Shown here: positions 1-6,720 of the stretch, in pieces
Layout of the letters: the number at the start of each line of letters is the position of its first letter
Position numbering within the stretch: position 1 is the first letter of the stretch
Assembly: GCA_031260095.1 (NCBI GenBank)
Contig: JAIRKN010000250.1
Coordinates: forward strand, 1 to 6,720
Source: Tannerella sp.
GTDB lineage: Bacteria; Bacteroidota; Bacteroidia; Bacteroidales; Tannerellaceae
Reading direction: 5' to 3'
DNA length: 6,720 nucleotides
Made by a program: the position numbers and the translations under genes
Notes under the pieces: generated by a model
What the model was told of the DNA's origin: nothing
Database searches by the model: none
What the model saw: the letters and a program-made list of their open reading frames with translations, nothing else

Positions 1-600
1 TTTATGTCCGGGAATAATAAATCCGAAGAACATACTTATCGCAAAGATCACTAATTGCAAATCTCCCCGTTTAAATATGCAAATGATGATAATACATAAT
101 AAAGCGCCTGCCCAGAAAACGATCGCACCCCACAGGAATGGTTTGAAACGACAGGTACGCGCCATCACAAATTCCGGGATCGCCACCATTGCCATGATAA
201 TTGGGGTAATTGCAACGAGTGATTGCCATGTACCCAGTGTATAGACGATCGCATATAACGTAATCATAAAAATGACGATCGAAATCGTAAATCCACTCCA
301 TGCCGAAGAAATAATCTTGTCTATATCCGTCTTCACCATAGAAGTTTTGTCCACTTTCCGTTCTATATAATGGTCAATCATCCAGACAGGGAACATTAAA
401 CACCAGATATAATACGAATAATTCAGATATTCATTCGGCAACAACTGCAATAAAATGAAATTGGCGATCGCTATGATTGCTCCCGCATAACCGTTAAAAA
501 TCATGCTGTTGGCGCTACCTTTGCGGACATTGTTTCGTGCGCGGTTAATCATCTCCGTAATGATTTCCATACTCTCTTGTTTTGTAAATTTTGATTCCAT
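1..600 (-). CDS. multi-pass membrane protein of unknown function, 3' end cut by the window edge
   Basis: The frame is open for 200 codons from an ATG at 600 down to base 1 with no stop, so the gene runs off the left edge. The N-terminus (MESKFTKQESMEIITEMI) is polar and helical and ends in a basic stretch (RARNNVRKGS). About six hydrophobic segments follow, near residues 34-54, 62-78, 102-123, 126-146, 156-176 and 181-197, so it should sit in the inner membrane. The basic loop 'ARTCRFKPF' near 147-155 separates helices 4 and 5. I recognise the look of a roughly 210-residue Bacteroidales hypothetical membrane protein, so probably only a short tail is missing; that is recollection, not proof. 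I also recall relatives lying upstream of a small winged-helix regulator, which would fall outside the window. No enzymatic motif is visible. A strong promoter match lies just upstream, so it is probably transcribed separately from the M16 gene. The start is supported by promoter position; there is no Shine-Dalgarno sequence. Confidence 0.85.
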   Translation of the reverse strand, partial: MESKFTKQESMEIITEMINRARNNVRKGSANSMIFNGYAGAIIAIANFILLQLLPNEYLNYSYYIWCLMFPVWMIDHYIERKVDKTSMVKTDIDKIISSAWSGFTISIVIFMITLYAIVYTLGTWQSLVAITPIIMAMVAIPEFVMARTCRFKPFLWGAIVFWAGALLCIIIICIFKRGDLQLVIFAISMFFGFIIPGHK

Positions 601-794
601 TTGAAAATTAATTTAATTATTAAACATGATGCAAATATAATGTAGTTTATATTATAAACAAAATTATTTAGTGATATATAGTATATATTAACATACGCGA
701 ACATATTTGTTTGCATTATACTCAGCGTGATTCGGTGGTATTTTGATGGCTGGAATCTGCGATTATTTTATTTTTTGCGCCCGGAATGTTTTGA
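601..794. other. 194-bp AT-rich intergenic gap
   Basis: This gap lies between the stop of the M16 peptidase gene (797 to 795) and the ATG at 600. It contains the promoter at 632-662 and an alternating AT stretch (TATATA-G-TATATA at 675-687) just upstream of it. I looked for a terminator after the M16 stop and found no stable GC-rich hairpin followed by a T tract on the minus strand. The best candidate arms are GATTC and GAATC, five bases each with a long loop, which is not convincing. No small ORF or RNA gene could be supported. Confidence 0.7.
632..662 (-). promoter_or_regulatory. Bacteroides-type promoter for the membrane protein gene
   Basis: Read on the minus strand, a TTTG (662 to 659) is followed after exactly 19 bp by TATATTTG (639 to 632). 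This fits the known Bacteroidetes primary-sigma consensus TTTG, 19-21 bp, TAnnTTTG. Transcription would start near 625-628, giving a short AT-rich leader of about 25 bases before the ATG at 600. No Shine-Dalgarno sequence is present, as is common in this phylum. The start site itself is inferred. Confidence 0.72.
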
Positions 795-3644
795 TTACCT
801 GTAAAAATCCCTCTTACTGACATGTACGATATCGCCGAATGAAGCTAATTTGGACATGTTGATTTTTGAGGAATTTCCAACAATGACATAAACCAGCGTT
901 TTGTTTTTTACGTGTGTTTCATGGAATCTTACCACGTCGTCCATGCTCATTTCTTTTATTTTTCGCAGCAGGTATTTGTTCGGGTCATCGTGATGACCGG
1001 CCTGCCTGTATTTGGCTATTTTTATGGATATATCGCGGAATGACGGGTATTCGTTGTTTATCTGATTAATGATACTTTGAATGATAGGGCCTATTTTTTC
1101 AGGATGTACCGGCATACGGTGCACAAGCGACTCAAGGACGGTTAAGGCATCCATCGTTTTATCGCATTGTGTGGATAAATAGGTAATAAACATCGCCGGT
1201 TTGTCTGCCTGGCAGAAAGGGGGGAACTGAATACCTCCTGACGTCTGATAAGCATAGGAGCGAAATTCCCTTATTTCCTGAAAAATAAGAGATGACATGC
1301 CTCCTCCGAAATATTCGGAGAATAAACGCGCCGCACACCTGTCATAGGGTGACGTTAACGGAGGCCCTACCTGAAAGCCATACACGATATTCTGTGATAC
1401 ATCGCGTATATCATAGAAGAATATCAGGGGCTTGTCGTACAGGATCGGTTCGCGGTAAACCGGAATGTTCGCTTCTTCCGTAATGTTTTCCAGCGGGATG
1501 TGGCGGCGTATTTTATCGGCGACAAACGACGCCTCCCTCGTTCCGCAATAGTGGAAATTGCATTTTACTTTCTGAATGTTAAAAAATAAATCAAGTAAGT
1601 CGCGTCCTTTTAATTTTCTTATTTCTTTCAGGGACGGCTTCATTAAATAGTGTGATTTCGTGCCGTATTGTACATATTCAAACAAAGCGTCGGCAATGTC
1701 ATGACTTGACTTGAAAAAGGCGCTTTCTCCCACTTTTGCATCATCCGCAAGTGATTTCAGTTTTTTCCGGTCGTCTTTTACATTTTGGAGAAAGTCGCTC
1801 AGTATGATCATTGTTTCTTCAAAATGTTTGTCAAATCCGCTGATACTTATCACAAAATGATTGTCATCCGGATCAAAATGCATCAGACTGCCAAGTAATT
1901 GCAGGCGGGTATGAAATTCATTGAAAGATCTCTTCTCCGTGCCAAGTAAGGATAAGTAACCGGCAAGGCATTTTATCCGTGGTTCTCCGAGTGTTCCTAT
2001 TCCGTATGACAGCTTAAGGGAAAATATAGTGTTCACCGGGTTGTTGGCTACATACAATGTTGCTTTCGATGTAAGTGGGATCGTTTGCACGTCATTCTCG
2101 AAATCAAGGTGTCGTATTTTCACTTCCTGAACGGACAGTTTCTCCAGTTCACGGGCATATACGGACGTGGCATTGGAATGTTTCGGTACGATGGGTGCAA
2201 AATTAGGGCTGGGAAGATATTCCTTCATGTATTTGCCTGTTTTCTTGCGGATAAACATGTAGTTGCCGTTCAGGTATTTATTCGCTATACGGACGACTTC
2301 CTCTTTCGTTAAAGCGTCTGTGCGTTGTAAATCCTTCAGATAATCCCCCCACTTTTTACCTTGTGTGAACAGGCGTATCATAATCCGGCTCCGGGAGTCG
2401 ATATCTTCGAGTTCAGTAATATGGCGGCGTAATTGTTCCTGTTTCAGGCTTTCAAACATCTCTTCCGAGAATTCCCCGTTACGTACCCGATTTATTTCGC
2501 GCCAGACCAGTTTCTCCGCTGCTCTGTATGACTGGATAACTAACCTTGGAATGATGATGAAACCGAGCATACCCGCCTCATTCAGGGTTTCTCCACCGGC
2601 TATGGCGCTCATAAGTCTGCGCTTAACGATCAACCGGTCTAAGTAGCCGGTACCATTAGAATTGTTCAGGATCGCGATGGCTATGTTCAATGCGGGCTGG
2701 TCCGGGTGGTTGGCCGGTACTCCCCGAAATCCCATTGCCATAACTTTCATAAAGGGAACGGGTATTTTCACGGAATGTTTTTCGCGTCCGTAGAATGGAG
2801 GGATCGTCACGACGTATCGTTTCGGTTCTTCTCCCCGGGGGATTCTTGAAAAAGCTTTTGATATAACCGGTAAAATCTTATCCGTATCGAAATCGCCACT
2901 CAGCAGAAGGCCCATATTCGTTGCGACATAATATTTTTCAAAGAATTTATGCATTTCCGAAAGGCTCGGATTCTTCAGATTTTCCGCACTTCCGATAATG
3001 GGATAGGCGTATGGATGAGGATGGAAATACATTTCAAAAGCTTTTTCCATTGCCTGGTTGAACATCATATCATCACGTCGGTTTTTTTCTTCGTAAACCG
3101 TCTCCAGTTCGGATTGAAACATTCGGAATACGGGATAAATCAGTCGTTCACTGTTTATTTCCGCCCAATGTTCGATGTATTGGGGCGCGAATGTGTTATG
3201 ATATACCGTATAATCGTAGGACGTTCCGGCATTGAGGTTCGTTCCGCCATATTTACTTATCAGCTTGTCAAACTCATTGGGTATCACATAATCGGCTGCA
3301 AGAATACTCAGATCGTTTATTTCCTGTTGTATTTCCATGCGCCGGATCCCGTTTTCGGTGTTTGACAACAAGTCGTATTTATCGGCAATCCGGTCTAAGA
3401 ATACTTTTTCTGCCGTATAATCTACCGTGCCGATATGCTCCGTCCCTTTGAACATGATATGTTCGAAATAGTGAGCAATACCTGTGTTAGGGCAGTCTTT
3501 GCCGCCTGCTTTCACGACAACCGCGCCAAACACTTTGGGCTGATTATGGTCTTCGTTCAACCATACGGTCAGTCCATTATCAAGTATATACTCTCTGACT
3601 TCCGCGGATACGGGAGATTTAGTTTCTTGTGCGATTGTGTACAC
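795..3644 (-). CDS. M16 family (insulinase/pitrilysin-like) zinc metallopeptidase, full length
   Basis: This 949-residue protein has the two-half M16 architecture of single-chain pitrilysin-like peptidases, which degrade peptides inside a closed chamber. The zinc motif HYFEH lies at residues 58-62 (ligands H58 and H62, catalytic E61). The downstream pair E179 and E186 in 'SELETVYEEKNRR' aligns with the second active-site glutamate and third zinc ligand of insulin-degrading enzyme. A helical, charged insert (about 80-130) follows the zinc motif, as I recall for Bacteroidetes members. The second half starts near 520 and has degenerate catalytic features ('YLSLLGTEKRSFNEF'). Its last domain carries 'GGGMSSLIFQEIREFRSYAY', where R792 and Y799 match the conserved Arg/Tyr pair that binds substrate. 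The active site looks intact. The called start is GTG at 3644, without a Shine-Dalgarno sequence. It gives no signal peptide, although many relatives are exported, so localisation is uncertain. It lies 103 bp after the MBOAT gene with a possible promoter of its own. The substrate is unknown. Confidence 0.93.
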   Translation of the reverse strand: MYTIAQETKSPVSAEVREYILDNGLTVWLNEDHNQPKVFGAVVVKAGGKDCPNTGIAHYFEHIMFKGTEHIGTVDYTAEKVFLDRIADKYDLLSNTENGIRRMEIQQEINDLSILAADYVIPNEFDKLISKYGGTNLNAGTSYDYTVYHNTFAPQYIEHWAEINSERLIYPVFRMFQSELETVYEEKNRRDDMMFNQAMEKAFEMYFHPHPYAYPIIGSAENLKNPSLSEMHKFFEKYYVATNMGLLLSGDFDTDKILPVISKAFSRIPRGEEPKRYVVTIPPFYGREKHSVKIPVPFMKVMAMGFRGVPANHPDQPALNIAIAILNNSNGTGYLDRLIVKRRLMSAIAGGETLNEAGMLGFIIIPRLVIQSYRAAEKLVWREINRVRNGEFSEEMFESLKQEQLRRHITELEDIDSRSRIMIRLFTQGKKWGDYLKDLQRTDALTKEEVVRIANKYLNGNYMFIRKKTGKYMKEYLPSPNFAPIVPKHSNATSVYARELEKLSVQEVKIRHLDFENDVQTIPLTSKATLYVANNPVNTIFSLKLSYGIGTLGEPRIKCLAGYLSLLGTEKRSFNEFHTRLQLLGSLMHFDPDDNHFVISISGFDKHFEETMIILSDFLQNVKDDRKKLKSLADDAKVGESAFFKSSHDIADALFEYVQYGTKSHYLMKPSLKEIRKLKGRDLLDLFFNIQKVKCNFHYCGTREASFVADKIRRHIPLENITEEANIPVYREPILYDKPLIFFYDIRDVSQNIVYGFQVGPPLTSPYDRCAARLFSEYFGGGMSSLIFQEIREFRSYAYQTSGGIQFPPFCQADKPAMFITYLSTQCDKTMDALTVLESLVHRMPVHPEKIGPIIQSIINQINNEYPSFRDISIKIAKYRQAGHHDDPNKYLLRKIKEMSMDDVVRFHETHVKNKTLVYVIVGNSSKINMSKLASFGDIVHVSKRDFYR

Positions 3645-3670
3645 CGTTAAGGATATGAAAATTTATTCGG

Positions 3671-3678
3671 CAAATATA
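3671..3678 (-). promoter_or_regulatory. candidate -7 promoter element of the M16 gene
   Basis: TATATTTG on the minus strand is identical to the -7 element of the other promoter in this window and fits TAnnTTTG. No TTTG lies 19-21 bp upstream, so the -33 element is poor; the promoter could be weak or activator-dependent. Transcription would start near 3663-3666, leaving about 20 bases before the GTG at 3644. That would exclude the in-frame ATG at 3734 from this transcript. Confidence 0.42.
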
Positions 3679-3714
3679 AAAATATCTTTCAGTCTTATGT
3701 TAAAATGGCAAGTT

Positions 3715-3747
3715 TTTTGTACAAAATACGCCATATTTTGTACAAAA
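3715..3747. repeat. perfect 14-bp inverted repeat built from two tandem TTTTGTACAAAA palindromes
   Basis: The arms TTTTGTACAAAATA (3715-3728) and TATTTTGTACAAAA (3734-3747) are exact reverse complements around a 5-base spacer CGCCA. Each arm is itself palindromic: TTTTGTACAAAA at 3715-3726 and ATTTTGTACAAAAT at 3735-3748. The two centres are 21 bp apart, about two helical turns, so both sites face the same side of the DNA. The second palindrome touches the MBOAT stop codon (TGA, 3750 to 3748). The array lies upstream of the candidate M16 promoter, centred roughly 56 and 77 bases before the presumed transcription start. That layout suggests an operator for a dimeric regulator, possibly an activator. 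It could instead act as a hairpin ending the MBOAT transcript, but the stem is very AT-rich and no U tract follows. The regulator is not identifiable. Confidence 0.75.
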
Positions 3748-5295
3748 TCAAAATTGAAAATAAATAAAAGGTACGATTTCCGCATTTTTCATCTGAATAA
3801 CTACAAATATGACAATACTTAATAATGCCGCTTTTGCCCATAGAGGCATACAGGTTATTTTCCCCCGTATGGCCAGGTCTACTTTTTCAGGCATGAAATG
3901 AACGACATAACCTGTTATCATAAGGAGGAAGATGAGGCGGTAGCCGGATACAAACTGCGGGAATATTCCGGGTTCGAACTGTGTAAAAATCTGTGTCAGC
4001 ATTTGGCCTGCCTTTTCCATTGTGTCGGCGCGGAAAAATATCCATGCGAAACAAACTAAATGGAATGTGAAGATTACGCCGGTGATACGCCTCCATACCG
4101 GCATGTCGGCGCCATTGACTTTCCGTCCGTACCTGCCCGCGAAAAGTTTGTCTATCGCCAACGCTACTCCGTGAATAGCGCCCCACAAGATGAAACGGAG
4201 AGCGGCTCCATGCCACAGTCCGCCTAATAACATAGTCATGATCAGGTTTACGTAGGTGCGTACTTTGCCTTTCCGGTTGCCTCCTAACGGTATATACAGG
4301 TAATCGCGTAACCAGGAAGACAGGGAGATATGCCATCTTCTCCAAAATTCCGTGATGGAGGCCGATTGATACGGCGAATTAAAGTTGATGTTAAACCGGA
4401 ATCCCAATAATAAGGCGATACCGATCGCCATATCGGAATACCCGGAGAAATCGCAATAGATCTGGAGCGCATACCCATATATTCCCAACAGGTTTTCGAC
4501 GCCGGTATACAGGGCCGGCGCATCGAATATGCGGTCTACAAAGTTTACACTGATATAGTCCGAGATGACACATTTCTTAAATAATCCGCATATGATCAGG
4601 TATAAGGCTTCCCCTAAATGATTGTAAAGGAGTACCGGTTTTTTATAGATTTGAGGAATGAAATCTTTTGCACGGACGATCGGGCCTGCCACCAATCCCG
4701 GGAAAAACGAAACGAAAAAAAGATAGTCTATCCATCGTTTTACGGGTTTAACCTGTCCCCGGTATATATCAATAGTATAACTTAATGATTGGAATGTAAA
4801 GAAAGAGATCCCTATCGGCAGGAATATGTCGAGAGGCTTGCAGGTCAGTTGCTGCAATGCCGGCTCATTCAGTATGCCGCCCAGGTAATGCCAGAAATGG
4901 ATGCCCAGTTCGTACAGGAAATTCGTATATTTGAAATACATCAACATACCGAGGTTCATACAGACACTCCACGTAACCCATAGCTTCTTCCCGGTTTTAG
5001 AATGTGTTGAAGAGATCATCCGGCCTGTCAGAAAATCTGATGTAGCCGTAAGAATAAGCAACAGAAACCATATTCCGCCGGTTTTATAGTAGAAATACAA
5101 AGAAAAGAGTGTGACGTATAAAATGCGTATCCGGACGTTGTTGCGTAATGAATTATAGATGATATAGAAGCCAAGGAAAAGGAACAGGAATAAGCCGGTG
5201 CTGAACATTAATGGGGAATCGGGCTGATATTTGAATAGATCAAGGAGCTTGTGGAGAGACAGCCCGGTTATATATTGTTCCGGATCAGTCCACAT
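3748..5295 (-). CDS. MBOAT family (AlgI-type) membrane-bound O-acyltransferase
   Basis: This 515-residue polytopic inner-membrane protein carries the full set of MBOAT motifs. In order these are 'GISFFTFQSLSYTIDIYRG' (162-180), 'PGLVAGPIVRA' (199-209), 'DFSGYSDMAIG' (282-292), 'FWRRWHISLSSWLRDYLYIP' (317-336), 'GGLWHG' with the presumed catalytic His362 (358-363), 'FAWIFFRA' (416-423), and a C-terminal 'PFIYFQF'. In this family the protein takes an acyl group, usually acetyl, from a cytoplasmic donor and passes it across the membrane for O-acylation of a surface or wall glycan. Length is normal for AlgI/PatA-type proteins. Translation is probably coupled to the SGNH gene it overlaps by 11 bases, and a GGGAGG sits 9 bases before the ATG. 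I prefer the ATG at 5295 to Met30, because residues 1-29 ('LFKYQPDSPLMF' region) resemble what I recall from Bacteroidales relatives. The pairing supports a glycan O-acetylation role; the target is unknown. Confidence 0.93.
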   Translation of the reverse strand: MWTDPEQYITGLSLHKLLDLFKYQPDSPLMFSTGLFLFLFLGFYIIYNSLRNNVRIRILYVTLFSLYFYYKTGGIWFLLLILTATSDFLTGRMISSTHSKTGKKLWVTWSVCMNLGMLMYFKYTNFLYELGIHFWHYLGGILNEPALQQLTCKPLDIFLPIGISFFTFQSLSYTIDIYRGQVKPVKRWIDYLFFVSFFPGLVAGPIVRAKDFIPQIYKKPVLLYNHLGEALYLIICGLFKKCVISDYISVNFVDRIFDAPALYTGVENLLGIYGYALQIYCDFSGYSDMAIGIALLLGFRFNINFNSPYQSASITEFWRRWHISLSSWLRDYLYIPLGGNRKGKVRTYVNLIMTMLLGGLWHGAALRFILWGAIHGVALAIDKLFAGRYGRKVNGADMPVWRRITGVIFTFHLVCFAWIFFRADTMEKAGQMLTQIFTQFEPGIFPQFVSGYRLIFLLMITGYVVHFMPEKVDLAIRGKITCMPLWAKAALLSIVIFVVIQMKNAEIVPFIYFQF

Positions 5296-5310
5296 TTCGC
5301 GCTTCCTCCC
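5285..5310 (-). promoter_or_regulatory. 11-base gene overlap with an internal Shine-Dalgarno-like site for the MBOAT gene
   Basis: The MBOAT ATG (5295 to 5293) lies inside the last codons of the SGNH gene, whose TGA is at 5287 to 5285. On the minus strand GGGAGG (5310 to 5305), within the SGNH coding sequence, precedes the ATG by 9 bases. This favours translational coupling and supports the 5295 start. The site also encodes the Glu-rich tail, so its purine richness may be partly coincidental. Confidence 0.6.
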
Positions 5311-6720
5311 TTCCGGCCGGTTCTTTTTTACCGGATTCTATTTCAATAAACTCGCTTTCGGTCAATTTTTCTTCGGGAGTTTCTTCCGGAGAGGCCTTTT
5401 TTTCGGAAGCGTCCTCCTTGGCGGTTTCTTCTGAGTTATGCGCTTCGTTGTAAAACAGATCCTCTGCGCCCATTTCCTCCGGAACGATCTCTTTGGAAAC
5501 AAATGCGTCTTTAGTGCCTGTAAACCGTTCCATGTCGGAAATAATGAGGTCTTCGGCAGAAAAGTTTTCCGTATTGGCCGTTAAGATAGCATGATCTGTA
5601 TTTGGGTCGATACATGAGCGGACGAGCGCTTTGTACAGCAAGACGCCTTGTTCGCCGTAGCCTTCCCGCGAGAAATGGATACGGTCGCGGCCGAACATAC
5701 CTGCGTCCAGCCATTTCTTGCAGGAGTTAGATCCGCCGGTTATTGAAAATAAATCCCAGCAGGCAAGGCCCTGTTTCCTTGTATAACTGGTGATAGCGTC
5801 GGCTATCCGCGAAATATTGTCATTGCGGACATAATACCTTTTTTTATTTTTGTAGGCGCGCTTATACGATTCGGCAGGCGTTGTAATCAGCAGAGCCGTT
5901 TCGGGCAGTTCTTCCTTTACCAGCCGGACGAAAGCGTCCATCTGTGAATAGAATGGAGCCTTGCCGAAATTACGTCCGTAAGCTTCGTTTGTTCCAAGTG
6001 AGACAATAAGCAGCGATGGCCGGAGCAGTGCTAACTGGCGTATGTAACGGCGGCTTGTATAATCGACGTATCTGGCCCCGTTTACCCCTATAGAGTGATA
6101 TAAAATACCCGGACGGCCATTCATCAGCACAAATCCGTAATACAAATTACCCTGCGCTTTATTTGTTTTGAGGCCGTCGTGATCCATGCCGATGCTTTTC
6201 AGGTGGAGCGTATCCAGCAGATGCGTAGTCATGAACGCATCGACCGCGAGATCTTCGCAGAGTTGTTCTCCCCATGACAGCGTCGCGAGAGAATCGTAAT
6301 CATGCAATGACGGCGACATGGGCATCGCATTCCGGTCGCGATACAGCAATACTTTATTAAAACTGTATCCCTCCCCGTTGTGAGGTGCAATGATCAGATT
6401 AAAATCTATTTCCGGCGCGCTGCTTTGTATTCCGATGCCACCGATCCCCCACGGGCATTTAGGCGTTGATTGGATACAGCGTCCGGACGTCCATTCCCGT
6501 ATGTTGGAGGAGATAAAGTAATCGGGGGGTTCATTTGCCTTTGATAATTTAAACGGCGCTATCCATCCGCGCCCGGCATTTCCGAACGACGCCTGTAACA
6601 TACGCATAGTCTGTCCGCTCAGGTAGCCGGCCTGAATATGCGAATCTCCGAGATGTATGATATGGACCACCGTATCTTTTCCCGCCTTCAACTCCTTCAA
6701 CGCACGAATAAAGGGCTGCA
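5285..6720 (-). CDS. SGNH/GDSL-type hydrolase or acetyltransferase, 5' end cut by the window edge
   Basis: The frame is open to base 6720, with readable codons from 6718 (QPFIRALKELKAG), so the true start lies outside; a TTG at 6700 is just an internal Leu codon. Numbering from the first whole codon gives 477 residues. Block I is 'IHLGDSHIQ' with nucleophile Ser26. A glycine block 'SIGVNGA' lies near 209-215, 'SLGTNEAYG' (about 240-248) fits block III, and 'DRIHF' supplies Asp345 and His348, so the Ser-Asp-His triad is complete. About 180 residues separate blocks I and II, far more than in a minimal SGNH fold, implying an inserted domain. After about residue 410 comes a low-complexity Glu/Lys/Ser/Thr tail. 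With the overlapping MBOAT gene it probably forms an extracytoplasmic O-acetylation pair, analogous to AlgI with AlgJ/AlgX or PatA with PatB. It could be a transferase or an esterase; the sequence alone does not decide. A signal peptide or membrane anchor would be upstream of the window. Confidence 0.88.
   Translation of the reverse strand, partial: QPFIRALKELKAGKDTVVHIIHLGDSHIQAGYLSGQTMRMLQASFGNAGRGWIAPFKLSKANEPPDYFISSNIREWTSGRCIQSTPKCPWGIGGIGIQSSAPEIDFNLIIAPHNGEGYSFNKVLLYRDRNAMPMSPSLHDYDSLATLSWGEQLCEDLAVDAFMTTHLLDTLHLKSIGMDHDGLKTNKAQGNLYYGFVLMNGRPGILYHSIGVNGARYVDYTSRRYIRQLALLRPSLLIVSLGTNEAYGRNFGKAPFYSQMDAFVRLVKEELPETALLITTPAESYKRAYKNKKRYYVRNDNISRIADAITSYTRKQGLACWDLFSITGGSNSCKKWLDAGMFGRDRIHFSREGYGEQGVLLYKALVRSCIDPNTDHAILTANTENFSAEDLIISDMERFTGTKDAFVSKEIVPEEMGAEDLFYNEAHNSEETAKEDASEKKASPEETPEEKLTESEFIEIESGKKEPAGREEARNVD

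Noticed and set aside
71..301. 76-codon minus-strand ORF
   Set aside because: It is in another frame of the membrane protein gene, whose own frame stays open from 600 to the window edge and encodes regular membrane helices.
700..794. Possible terminator after the M16 stop
   Set aside because: Only short arms with long loops are present (GATTC/GAATC, GCG/CGC) and no T tract follows on the minus strand.
2949..3365. 138-codon plus-strand ORF antisense to the M16 gene
   Set aside because: It lies entirely opposite the conserved catalytic half of the M16 peptidase and has no promoter or family motif of its own.
3637..3822. 61-codon plus-strand ORF spanning the gap between the M16 and MBOAT genes
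   Set aside because: It overlaps the ends of both genes and its repeated 'FCTK' comes from the two palindromes being read in the same frame. No promoter or homology signal supports it.
3887..4345. 152-codon minus-strand ORF inside the MBOAT gene
   Set aside because: It is in a different frame from the MBOAT gene, is rich in Arg/Pro/His with no recognisable motif, and is fully covered by a gene with all family motifs. It is a frame shadow.
5231..5434. Phe/Gly-rich plus-strand ORF ending in a repetitive FFFG-like pattern
   Set aside because: It is the antisense reading of the Glu/Lys-rich tail of the SGNH gene; the Phe comes from the complement of GAA and AAA codons.
6698..6700. TTG as the start codon of the SGNH gene
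   Set aside because: The frame is open upstream to the edge and reads 'QPFIRALKELKAG' into the conserved GDSH region, so the gene is truncated by the window and this codon is an internal Leu.

Overview
The window looks like a chromosomal segment of a Bacteroidetes bacterium, most likely order Bacteroidales. Three things suggest this. The two promoter-like sites carry the Bacteroides-type -7 element TAnnTTTG. Two of the three visible gene starts lack a Shine-Dalgarno sequence. The protein families (a two-half M16 peptidase with a helical insert, an MBOAT beginning 'LFKYQPDSPLMFSTGLFLFLF', and a small multi-pass membrane protein) have a familiar Bacteroidales look. The genus cannot be fixed from this sequence alone.

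All four genes lie on the minus strand, so transcription runs from high to low coordinates. At the right edge, 5285-6720 is the 3' part of an SGNH/GDSL-type hydrolase or acyltransferase whose start is outside the window. It overlaps by 11 bases an MBOAT (AlgI-type) acyltransferase at 3748-5295. Together they look like a two-protein acetylation system: the MBOAT would move acyl groups across the inner membrane and the SGNH protein would place them on, or remove them from, an extracytoplasmic glycan. The polymer modified cannot be read from the window.

A 103-bp gap (3645-3747) follows. It holds a perfect inverted repeat made of two near-identical TTTTGTACAAAA palindromes whose centres are 21 bp apart, then a TATATTTG element. 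Downstream is a complete M16-family zinc metallopeptidase (795-3644) with both halves present and the N-terminal active site intact. Its only standard start is a GTG that leaves no signal peptide, although the in-frame codons just upstream encode signal-peptide-like residues behind a TAA stop.

A second gap (601-794) is AT-rich and contains a near-consensus Bacteroides promoter for the last gene, a six-helix membrane protein of unknown function (600 to the left edge) that lacks only its 3' end. I see no RNA genes, mobile elements or CRISPR arrays. No entirely new system is evident. The most interesting points are the tandem palindrome and the odd N-terminus of the M16 peptidase.
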